Assembly (NCBI GenBank): GCA_041481445.1
Contig: JBGPBV010000254.1
Span: forward strand, 1-5,886
Length of the DNA: 5,886 nucleotides
Direction of reading: 5' to 3'
Source: AA29 sp041481445
GTDB taxonomy: Bacteria; Acidobacteriota; Vicinamibacteria; Fen-336
Shown here piece after piece: positions 1 to 5,759 of the stretch; position 1 is the first letter of the stretch, and every line of letters begins with the position of its first letter. The notes under the pieces were generated by a model, which searched no databases, was not told where the DNA came from, and saw only the letters and a program-made list of their open reading frames with translations. Both the position numbers and the translations under genes were made by a program.

Positions 1-176
1 GGTCCGTCGAGATGTGGATCGACGGCGTCTCCAGAGCGGTGCTGTCCGGCATCGACGACGACACGAGCTCGATCGAATCGGCGCGGCTGGGCGCCATGAG
101 CCTGAAGACGGGCGCGGCGGGGACGCTCTTCTTCGACCAGTTCGAGTCCCGCCGCTCGGCCTACATCGGCCCCTAG
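1..176 (+). CDS. C-terminal end of a concanavalin A-like domain protein (copy A, 5' partial)
   Basis: Only the last 57 codons lie in the window, read from base 3 to the TAG at 174-176. The peptide has the pattern MWIDG, then SARLGAMSLKTGAAG, then FDQFESRRSAYIGP and stop. It aligns without gaps to the remnant at about 5427-5597 (about 31 of 57 residues identical by my count) and also to the end of the 4161-5369 gene, so it is a paralogue of those. The pattern of a WxDG turn and a closing FDxFESRR strand resembles the end of LamG/DUF1080-type jelly-roll (concanavalin A-like) domains; that fold assignment is inference. Such domains usually bind carbohydrate or serve in adhesion in exported proteins. 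The function of this protein is unknown, and its N-terminal domains are outside the window. Confidence 0.75.
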   Translation, partial: SVEMWIDGVSRAVLSGIDDDTSSIESARLGAMSLKTGAAGTLFFDQFESRRSAYIGP

Positions 177-280
177 CCGGCGACCCCGGTTCCCGTGTCC
201 GTACGGACCGACATCGGCCCGGTGCCCTGAAGAGCGCCTCAAGCGCGCCCCAGGGCCCGGGCCACGACGGACGCGACGAG

Positions 281-1558
281 CTAGTTCGAGCCGAGGACGA
301 ACGGCTTGAAGTGGACCTCGCCGGAGAACGGACCGCTCAGGCTGCCGCCAAAGGTGATCGCAACGGGCCCCGCGCCCGGCACGCCGGCCAGACGCCCCGT
401 CCCGTCCGACGCGATGACGACACCCTGCAGCGTGAGACCGGGGGTCAACGCGGCCGGCCGCAGCAACCCGATCAAGATCCCGTTCAAGGTGTTTCCGTCC
501 GGATCGGCGATGGTGACGGGACCCGTCCATCCGAGGTTGTCCTGATCGCCGACGGGGAGCAGGTTCGAGAAGAGGTTCGCCTTCTTCCAGTTGAGATCGC
601 CGGTCGAAGCGGCAGCCAGGCCGGCCGGGGGCGCGGCCGTCGGCAGGACGACGTTCGCGACGCGCACGCTGCCGTCGCAGAAGCCGTTGAGCTGGACCGC
701 CGGCAACTGCGCGCCCGGACCCACGGAGATGCCGTCGGCCACGGCGGCATCGACCGACACCTGATCGTGGTTGGGGGACAGCGCGGTCAGGGTCGCCAGC
801 GTCACGCCGGGCAGGAGCCCGGCGCTCTCGCCCGCCTCTCCGAAGTGCATCTCCTGCTCGATGTAGGGCAGCAGGTCCACCAGGCCGTCGCGCCGGCCCA
901 GGGCGGAGATCTCGGCGGGCGTCACGCTGCCGTCGCCGTTGACGTCCACGTCGGTGAAGACCTTGCCCAGCGTGTTCGGGTTCTGCAGCTTCTTGGTCAC
1001 ACGGTCGAGGGCGTCCGGCATCTGCGTGAGCAGGACGCCGATCTGTAGCGCGGCGCGACGGTTGACGTTCGCGAGCATCTGGCGGCGGCCGGCGTCGGCC
1101 TGGGGGTTCGGCGCGCAGCGCAACGGGTTGACCGGATCGATCTGGCAGTCCGAGCCGCCGGTGATCCCGGGGAAGGCCGGAGTGCCGGTCGCCACGAACG
1201 TCGGCGGCGCCGCCACGATGCCCTTGGCGGTCAGGCCGCCCGTCGGCGTCGTGGCGTGAAGGGAGAACTGGTACCCGTCCTTGACGCCCCCCGGGAACAA
1301 CGCGCCGAGACCGAGGGCGTCGAAGGAGCTCGTAAAGGTCTGGTGCGCGTCAAAGTACTGGAGCTCGGCCGCCCGGATCGCGCGCAGGTTGTTCCCGCAC
1401 GTCGACCGGGAGGCGGCCTCCCGGACCTTCTGCACGGCAGGCAGGAGCAGCCCGATCAGGATGGCGATGATCGCGATGACCACCAGTAGCTCGATCAGGG
1501 TGAAGCCGCGCTCGCGCCTACCGCGCAAGTCGTTGACGACAAATGGGGACGCCTTCAT
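281..1558 (-). CDS. Type IV pilin-like (DUF1559-type) prepilin protein with an EF-hand loop
   Basis: A 425-residue prepilin-like protein. Residues 1-18 form a short basic leader (RGRRERG); cleavage by a PilD-type peptidase is expected between G18 and F19. FTLIELLVVIAII follows, with the conserved glutamate at mature position 5 (E23), and a hydrophobic helix over about 20-39 ends in LLLPAVQKVREAA, as in DUF1559 proteins. GFCDGSVRV (D295-R299) resembles the DGSVRF segment of that family. An insert carries a canonical EF-hand loop, DVNGDGSVTPAE (205-216), likely binding calcium. The protein is expected to be membrane-anchored and to assemble into, or act as minor subunit of, a pilus or type II secretion-like pseudopilus. 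The start is fixed by GGAAAGGAAG 5 nt upstream (1564-1573, minus strand). It is transcribed divergently from the monooxygenase operon and convergently with copy A. No pilus assembly genes are in view. Confidence 0.9.
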   Translation of the reverse strand: MKASPFVVNDLRGRRERGFTLIELLVVIAIIAILIGLLLPAVQKVREAASRSTCGNNLRAIRAAELQYFDAHQTFTSSFDALGLGALFPGGVKDGYQFSLHATTPTGGLTAKGIVAAPPTFVATGTPAFPGITGGSDCQIDPVNPLRCAPNPQADAGRRQMLANVNRRAALQIGVLLTQMPDALDRVTKKLQNPNTLGKVFTDVDVNGDGSVTPAEISALGRRDGLVDLLPYIEQEMHFGEAGESAGLLPGVTLATLTALSPNHDQVSVDAAVADGISVGPGAQLPAVQLNGFCDGSVRVANVVLPTAAPPAGLAAASTGDLNWKKANLFSNLLPVGDQDNLGWTGPVTIADPDGNTLNGILIGLLRPAALTPGLTLQGVVIASDGTGRLAGVPGAGPVAITFGGSLSGPFSGEVHFKPFVLGSN

Positions 1559-1563
1559 GGACG

Positions 1564-1573
1564 CTTCCTTTCC
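1564..1573 (-). promoter_or_regulatory. Ribosome binding site of the prepilin gene
   Basis: Read on the minus strand, GGAAAGGAAG lies 5 nt before the ATG at 1558-1556. It supports this start over internal ones and places the prepilin leader at a normal length. Confidence 0.7.
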
Positions 1574-1633
1574 AGAGTCTTCAGAGAGTGTTCGAGGACC
1601 TGAACGACGGAGGGTCGGAATCGACTGTGGTCT

Positions 1634-1648
1634 ACCTTACAGTAAAGT
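1634..1648. promoter_or_regulatory. Candidate operator: 15-bp near-palindrome in the divergent intergenic region
   Basis: ACCTTACAGTAAAGT is a palindrome around the central A1641: six of seven base pairs match, with TTAC/GTAA as a perfect core. It lies between the two divergent start codons, 76 nt from the prepilin ATG and 32 nt from the monooxygenase ATG, and is clearly AT-richer than its surroundings. TACAGT within it (1638-1643) could also act as a weak -10 element for the plus strand, though no good -35 box is visible. Dimeric regulators such as the TetR family, which often control monooxygenase/SDR operons, bind sites of this size. No regulator gene is in the window, so the assignment is inferred from symmetry and position only. 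Confidence 0.35.
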
Positions 1649-1679
1649 CCCCCGCGGGTGGTGGGACCCTTTTGCTGTG

Positions 1680-3146
1680 ATGCAGATACAGGTCGCGATC
1701 GTCGGCAGTGGCTTCGGCGGCCTGGGCACTGCCATCCGCCTGAAGCAGGAAGGGCTCGGCGACTTCGTCGTGCTCGAGCGGGCGGACGACGTCGGCGGGA
1801 CCTGGCGCGACAACAGCTATCCGGGGTGCGCGTGCGACGTGGCCTCGCACCTGTACTCGCTCTCGTTCGCACCCAACCCCGATTGGACGGACCGCTTCTC
1901 GCGCCAGGCCGAGATCTGGCGGTACCTGCAGGGCCTCACGCGCGACTTCGGCCTCACGCCGCACATCCGCTTCGGGCACGAGGTGAGGCAGGCGACGTGG
2001 GACGAGCCCGCACGGACCTGGCGAGTCGAGACCTCGGGCGGTCCGTTCTCCGCCGCCGTCCTCGTGCTGGCCGCAGGCCCGCTGAGCGAGCCCGTCATCC
2101 CCGAGCTGCCCGGCCTCGAGCGCTTCCAGGGTCCGGTCTTCCATTCCTCGCGATGGGACCACGCGTTCGATCTCAGCGGCAAGCGCGTGGCCGTGGTCGG
2201 GACCGGCGCCTCCGCGGCGCAGTTCGTGCCCGAGATCCAGCCCCGGGTCGCGCGCCTGCTCCTCTTCCAGCGCACGCCGGCCTGGGTGCTGCCGCGCCCG
2301 GACGCGCCCATCCCGGCCTGGCAGCGCCGGCTGTTCCGGTGCGTGCCCGCGCTCCAGCGCGCGGCGCGGGCCGCCATCTACCTGACGCGGGAGGCGAGCG
2401 TGCCGCTCTTCCGGCATCCCTGGCTCATGCGGCGGGCCCAGGCGATGGCCCGCCGCCACCTGCGCAACGCGATCTCCGACCCTGCCCTGCGCGCGCGCCT
2501 GACCCCGAGCTACACGATGGGCTGCAAGCGCGTCCTGCTCTCGAACGACTACTACCCCGCGCTCGCGCGGCCCAACGTCGAGGTCCTGACCTGCGGGATC
2601 TCGGAGGTCCGCGCGCGCTCGGTGGTCGGGGGCGACGGCGTGGAGCGCGAGGTCGACGCGGTGATCCTCGGCACCGGCTTCCGTCCCACCGATCCGCCGC
2701 TGGCCGCGCACGTCCGTGGCCGCGACGGGCGCACGCTGCGCGCGGCCTGGGCCGGGAGCCCCCAGGCGCACCTGGGCACGACCGTCTCCGGCTTCCCGAA
2801 CCTGTTCCTGCTCCTCGGCCCGAACACCGGCGTCGGCCACACGTCCGTCGTCTACATGATGGAGGCGCAGATCGAGCACCTCATGGGCGCGTTGCGCTTC
2901 ATGCGCGCCCAGGGGCTGGAGGCGGTCGAGCCCCGGCTCGAGGCCCAGCAGTCCTATGTCTCGGCGGTGGACCGCCGCATTCGCGGGACGGTCTGGGTCG
3001 CGGGCGGATGCAAGAGCTGGTACCTGGACCGGACGGGCCGGGCCTCGACGGTGTGGCCGGACTTCACCTGGCTCTATCACCGCCGCGTGGCGCGCTTCCG
3101 GCCCGAGGAGTACCTGTCGATGGGACACCGCGCGGAGGCGACATGA
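1680..3146 (+). CDS. Type I Baeyer-Villiger-like flavoprotein monooxygenase
   Basis: A 488-residue FAD- and NADPH-dependent monooxygenase of the CzcO/COG2072 group. The FAD Rossmann motif GSGFGG (9-14) is followed by GGTW (39-42) and NSYPGCACDV (45-54). The Baeyer-Villiger fingerprint FxGxxxHxxxW[P/D] is exact at F149-D160 (FQGPVFHSSRWD), followed by the second nucleotide motif GTGASA (174-179), ILGTGF (329-334) and GPNTGVGH (380-387). Its length matches family members such as EthA and MymA (about 490). The family inserts oxygen next to a carbonyl (ketone to ester or lactone), although some members oxidise sulfur or nitrogen; the substrate here is unknown. It is probably cytosolic. The ATG at 1680 puts the FAD motif at the N-terminus as usual; the GTG at 1677 is a possible alternative. 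The ribosome binding site is weak (GGTGGTGGGA, about 14 nt upstream). It overlaps the SDR gene by 4 bp. Confidence 0.95.
   Translation: MQIQVAIVGSGFGGLGTAIRLKQEGLGDFVVLERADDVGGTWRDNSYPGCACDVASHLYSLSFAPNPDWTDRFSRQAEIWRYLQGLTRDFGLTPHIRFGHEVRQATWDEPARTWRVETSGGPFSAAVLVLAAGPLSEPVIPELPGLERFQGPVFHSSRWDHAFDLSGKRVAVVGTGASAAQFVPEIQPRVARLLLFQRTPAWVLPRPDAPIPAWQRRLFRCVPALQRAARAAIYLTREASVPLFRHPWLMRRAQAMARRHLRNAISDPALRARLTPSYTMGCKRVLLSNDYYPALARPNVEVLTCGISEVRARSVVGGDGVEREVDAVILGTGFRPTDPPLAAHVRGRDGRTLRAAWAGSPQAHLGTTVSGFPNLFLLLGPNTGVGHTSVVYMMEAQIEHLMGALRFMRAQGLEAVEPRLEAQQSYVSAVDRRIRGTVWVAGGCKSWYLDRTGRASTVWPDFTWLYHRRVARFRPEEYLSMGHRAEAT
3134..3138 (+). promoter_or_regulatory. Ribosome binding site of the SDR gene inside the monooxygenase gene
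   Basis: GGAGG lies 4 nt before the ATG at 3143, within the last codons of the monooxygenase gene. Together with the ATGA overlap it fixes the SDR start and indicates translational coupling. Confidence 0.75.
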
Positions 3147-4054
3147 CATACGAGGTATCCGGCAAGGTCGCGCTCGTCACCGGACCGGCGCGCGGGATCG
3201 GCGAGGCGGTGGCGCGCCGGCTGGCCGCGCGCGGGGCGCGCGTGGCCCTGGTCGGGCTGGAGCCGGAGCGGCTCCAATCGCTGGCCGCGGAGCTCGGCCC
3301 CGGCCACGTCTGGTCCACGTGCGACGTCACGGACCAGGCCGGCCTGGACCGCGCGGTGTCGGCCACGATCGCCGCGCTGGGCGCGATCGACGTGGTCGTG
3401 GCCAACGCCGGCATCGGCAGCTTCGGCACCGTGGCCACGACCCCGGTCGAAGCCCAGGCCCGCGTGATCGAGGTGAACCTCGTCGGCGTCCTGCGGACGG
3501 TGGCGGCCACGCTGCCGCACGTGGTGGCGCGCCGCGGGTACTACCTGCTGATCTCGTCCGCGGCCGCGCTGGCCGCCGCGCCCGGCCTGGCCGCGTACTC
3601 CGCGTCCAAGGCCGGGGTCGAGCAGCTCGGCAACGCGCTGCGGATCGAGCTGGCGGCCAAGGGCGTGGGCGTCGGGGTGGCGCATCCGTGCTGGATCGAC
3701 ACCGACCTCGTGCGCGACGCGCGCGACGAGATCGGCGCGTTCGACCAGATCGTCCGGCGGCTCCCGCCGCCGTTCTCGACCGTGACCTCCGTCGAGGAGT
3801 GCGCGGAGGCTCTCCTCGACACCATCGCCCGTCGCCGGCGGAAGGTGTTCATCCCGCGCAGCCTGGCCATCGTGGCCGCCCTCCGGTCCGTGCTGGCGAG
3901 CGCGATCGCGGAGCGGCGGATGCTGCGCGACGTGGGACCCTTCGTGCCCGAGCTCGAGCGCGAGTCGGCCTCGCGCGGCCGCGCCTTCGGCGCCCACAGC
4001 ATGGCGATGGGCGCCCAGCCCGCGCCGAAGGAGCCGCCCGCCGGGCAGGCCTAG
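3143..4054 (+). CDS. Classical short-chain dehydrogenase/reductase (SDR)
   Basis: A 303-residue NAD(P)-dependent oxidoreductase. It shows the cofactor motif TGPARGIG (13-20), D61 in CDVTD for adenine binding, NAG (88-90), N112, and the catalytic set S139, Y152 and K156 in YSASK. The residues after strand 2 (VGLEPERL) do not decide between NAD and NADP. The core ends near residue 238; a tail of about 65 residues follows, with a hydrophobic/basic stretch SLAIVAALRSVLASAIAERR that may be an amphipathic helix contacting membrane or a partner. The family interconverts alcohols and carbonyls. Coupling to the preceding Baeyer-Villiger-type enzyme through the ATGA overlap suggests that it makes, or uses, that enzyme's ketone; this is inference. 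SadH beside MymA in the M. tuberculosis virS-mymA locus is a known comparable pairing. No acyl-CoA or lipase gene follows, so the operon here seems to have two genes. Confidence 0.95.
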   Translation: MTYEVSGKVALVTGPARGIGEAVARRLAARGARVALVGLEPERLQSLAAELGPGHVWSTCDVTDQAGLDRAVSATIAALGAIDVVVANAGIGSFGTVATTPVEAQARVIEVNLVGVLRTVAATLPHVVARRGYYLLISSAAALAAAPGLAAYSASKAGVEQLGNALRIELAAKGVGVGVAHPCWIDTDLVRDARDEIGAFDQIVRRLPPPFSTVTSVEECAEALLDTIARRRRKVFIPRSLAIVAALRSVLASAIAERRMLRDVGPFVPELERESASRGRAFGAHSMAMGAQPAPKEPPAGQA

Positions 4055-4144
4055 CGCCTGACCGGCGTGGTCCAGGTCACAGGGCAACGAACAACGTAGC
4101 CCCGCCAGGGCCGGACCCACCTCCCCTGTCCGTTCTGAAGAAGG

Positions 4145-4152
4145 AAAGGGAG
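4145..4152 (+). promoter_or_regulatory. Ribosome binding site of copy B
   Basis: AAAGGGAG lies 8 nt before the ATG at 4161 in a purine-rich run (from 4137). It is well placed and makes 4161 the translation start, even though the encoded N-terminus looks damaged. The rest of the 4055-4160 gap shows no clear promoter or terminator. Confidence 0.65.
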
Positions 4153-4160
4153 AACATCGC

Positions 4161-5369
4161 ATGCGTGATCGAGCGTGGATCTGGTCGGTTATGGTGTTGA
4201 CGGAGGAAGAGAACGGCGACGCGGAGATCCCGAGCTACCGGCTCCAGGTCAAGTTCCAGCAGAACCTGGGCACCGAGATCGAGGGCAACGACACGCCGGG
4301 CACCGCGACCCCCCTGGTCGGCTCCGACGTCTTCATCTACGGCAACCACGCGACCCTCACGGACTCGGACTATTACGCGATCACGCTGCCGGCACCCGGA
4401 GGCTCGCTGCGCGCCGAGATCATCGAAGGGGTGTCCAAGACCTGCGAGTCGAACGACATGGACAGCGAGATCACGCTCTACGATGCGAACCTCCAGCTCG
4501 TCGCCGACGACGATGACGACGGCCGGGGGTTCTGCTCCCGAATCGACGGCACGGGCGCGCAGGTGCAGCAGGACACGCAGGCGTCCAACCTGCCCGCCGG
4601 CACCTACTTCATCCTCGTGAAGTCGCACAACACCCTCAACCTGACGCGGAACATCTTCGACTACCGGCTGGTGGTGAGGTACGAGCGCCCGGACATATAC
4701 CTCAAGGACGACTTCGACAACGACCTCGGCAAGTGGTCGGCCGTGTCCGCCGACGGCGGCGACCTGTGGCTCAACCCGGAGGCCGGGCTCGGCGGCGTCA
4801 AGGGCCTGGAGGCCGTCGTCGACGACACCAATCCCCTGTTCGTCGAGGACGACCGCCCGATGGACGACGGCCGCTATCGCGTGGACTTCCTCCTCGACCC
4901 GTTCGACTTCGATCCCGGCATGGCCCAGGGCCATCAACGCGCGCGCATCTTCATCGCGTTCGAGGAGGCGCCCACCCGCCGGCTGGTGGCGGTGGTCCTG
5001 AAGCGCCAGGGCGCGCAGTACAGCCTCATGAGCCGCGTGCGGCGCGACGACGGGACGCTGGCCGACACCGGCTTCTTCAACATCGGCCCCGGGACCCATC
5101 GCGTCGAGTGCGAATGGAAGCGCGCGACCTCGCCCAGCTCCGCGGACGGCGAGTTCAGGATGTGGATCGACGAGGACCTCGTGTCGGAGTCCACGAACCT
5201 CCAGATCTATACGAGCTCGGTCGACTTCGCGCGACTGGGGGCGATGAGCCTGAAGGCCGGGACCAGCGGCCGGTTGCGCTTCGACGACTTCGAGTCGCGG
5301 CGCTACACCTACATCGGGTACTGGTACGGCGAGCCGTCCGGGGCCGTCCGCGAAGGGACGGAGAGGTAG
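4161..5369 (+). CDS. PPC/DVUA0089-like plus concanavalin A-like domain protein (copy B), N-terminally damaged
   Basis: A 402-residue protein of unknown function, probably derived from an exported surface protein. Residues 39-176 form a pre-peptidase C-terminal (PPC)/DVUA0089-like beta domain: it opens with EIEGNDTPGTATPL, has DSDYYAITLPA (68-78), the acidic LYDANLQLVADDDDDGRGF (106-124) typical of this family and possibly calcium-binding, and ends in DYRLVVRYERP. From about 178 to 385 a concanavalin A/LamG-like region runs from DDFDNDLGKW to DDFESRR. C95 and C125 could form a disulfide outside the cell. The N-terminus is odd: MRDRAWIW resembles the start of a signal peptide but has no full hydrophobic core or cleavage site, and VMVLTEEEN...IPSYRLQVKF (10-32) matches the last strands of a PPC domain. 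Export is therefore doubtful. The C-terminus replaces the usual YIGP-stop with YIGYWYGEPSG and 8 more residues. It may be a decaying gene. Confidence 0.75.
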   Translation: MRDRAWIWSVMVLTEEENGDAEIPSYRLQVKFQQNLGTEIEGNDTPGTATPLVGSDVFIYGNHATLTDSDYYAITLPAPGGSLRAEIIEGVSKTCESNDMDSEITLYDANLQLVADDDDDGRGFCSRIDGTGAQVQQDTQASNLPAGTYFILVKSHNTLNLTRNIFDYRLVVRYERPDIYLKDDFDNDLGKWSAVSADGGDLWLNPEAGLGGVKGLEAVVDDTNPLFVEDDRPMDDGRYRVDFLLDPFDFDPGMAQGHQRARIFIAFEEAPTRRLVAVVLKRQGAQYSLMSRVRRDDGTLADTGFFNIGPGTHRVECEWKRATSPSSADGEFRMWIDEDLVSESTNLQIYTSSVDFARLGAMSLKAGTSGRLRFDDFESRRYTYIGYWYGEPSGAVREGTER

Positions 5370-5390
5370 CCGAGCGCGGCTCCAGACGTC

Positions 5391-5597
5391 GTCCGCGCGA
5401 CCTCGCCGTCCAGCGCGGACGGCACGTTCCAGCTCTGGCTCGACGGCTCGCTCACCGCGACGTTGCAGGGCCTCCAGAACAACGCGAGCTCGGTGGACTT
5501 CGCGCGCCTGGGCGCGCTGAGCGTCAAGACCGGGGCCAGCGGGATGCTCTTCTGGGACGACTTCGAATCGCGGCGGCGCGGCTACATCGGGCCGTGA
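5391..5597 (+). pseudogene. 3' remnant of a paralogous concanavalin A-like domain gene (copy C)
   Basis: Immediately after the TAG of copy B, and in the same reading frame, the sequence encodes VRATSPSSADGTFQLWLDG, then SSVDFARLGALSVKTGASG and DDFESRRRGYIGP before TGA at 5595-5597. About 42 of 66 residues from RATSPSS onward match copy B. Homology to copy B starts abruptly at about 5394, so only the last third of the jelly-roll domain remains. It has no start codon or ribosome binding site of its own and would be made only by readthrough of copy B's stop. The intact YIGP-stop end is like copy A. It is most simply the leftover of a third family member whose 5' part was deleted, or a partial tandem duplication. 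Confidence 0.7.
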
Positions 5598-5665
5598 TCG
5601 ACGGAAATCGGCGGACTTTTCCATTCCCGTAAGACGTAGAGCGTAAAGGAGAAAGGGGTGACGTA

Positions 5666-5701
5666 GACCCTTGCGGCTTCCCGGGCCGCGATGGTAGGGT
5701 C
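5666..5701 (+). promoter_or_regulatory. Nested inverted repeat in the leader of the 5760 gene
   Basis: GACCCT (5666-5671) pairs perfectly with AGGGTC (5696-5701), and inside it GCGGC (5673-5677) pairs with GCCGC (5685-5689). Two G-U pairs close a CCC loop. The two stems are separated by an uneven internal loop (1 and 6 nt). No T-run follows, so it is not a standard terminator. It lies 58 nt before the next start codon and could be a leader hairpin or a binding site. In DNA this GC-rich it may also be chance. The rest of the 5598-5759 gap shows no convincing promoter. Confidence 0.25.
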
Positions 5702-5747
5702 GAAAGCGAACCCAAATCCCGCAGACGCTGCTCGCGGCTGCCCACCC

Positions 5748-5756
5748 GGGAGGAAG
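5748..5756 (+). promoter_or_regulatory. Ribosome binding site of the secreted protein gene
   Basis: GGGAGGAAG ends 3 nt before the ATG at 5760 and supports that start, which also gives a normal signal peptide. Confidence 0.7.
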
Positions 5757-5759
5757 TCC

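Noticed and set aside
197..208. Perfect 12-bp palindrome GTCCGTACGGAC as a terminator for copy A
   Set aside because: The stem would be only 4 bp with a 4-nt loop, and there is no T-run. It may be a binding site or chance; nothing further supports it.
254..263. GGCCCGGGCC palindrome next to the prepilin stop codon
   Set aside because: Short all-GC palindromes are expected by chance at this base composition, and there is no loop or T-run to make a terminator.
1281..1679. Upstream extension of the monooxygenase reading frame to ATG codons at 1281 or 1557
   Set aside because: The extension would run over the prepilin gene on the other strand and push the FAD motif far from the N-terminus. The start at 1680 gives the usual 9-residue lead into GxGxxG.
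4059..4079. TGACC/GGTCA inverted repeat after the SDR gene as a terminator
   Set aside because: The arms are only 5 bp with an 11-nt loop and no T-run, so it is too weak to call.
5367..5369. Recoded TAG (for example pyrrolysine) joining copies B and C
   Set aside because: No other in-frame TAG is read through; TAG ends copy A, the pilin and the SDR normally here. Gene decay explains the arrangement more simply.
1..5597. Mobile element or CRISPR origin for the repeated modules
   Set aside because: No transposase, terminal inverted repeats, target duplications or regularly spaced short repeats were seen. The similarity is at protein level and fits paralogous genes.
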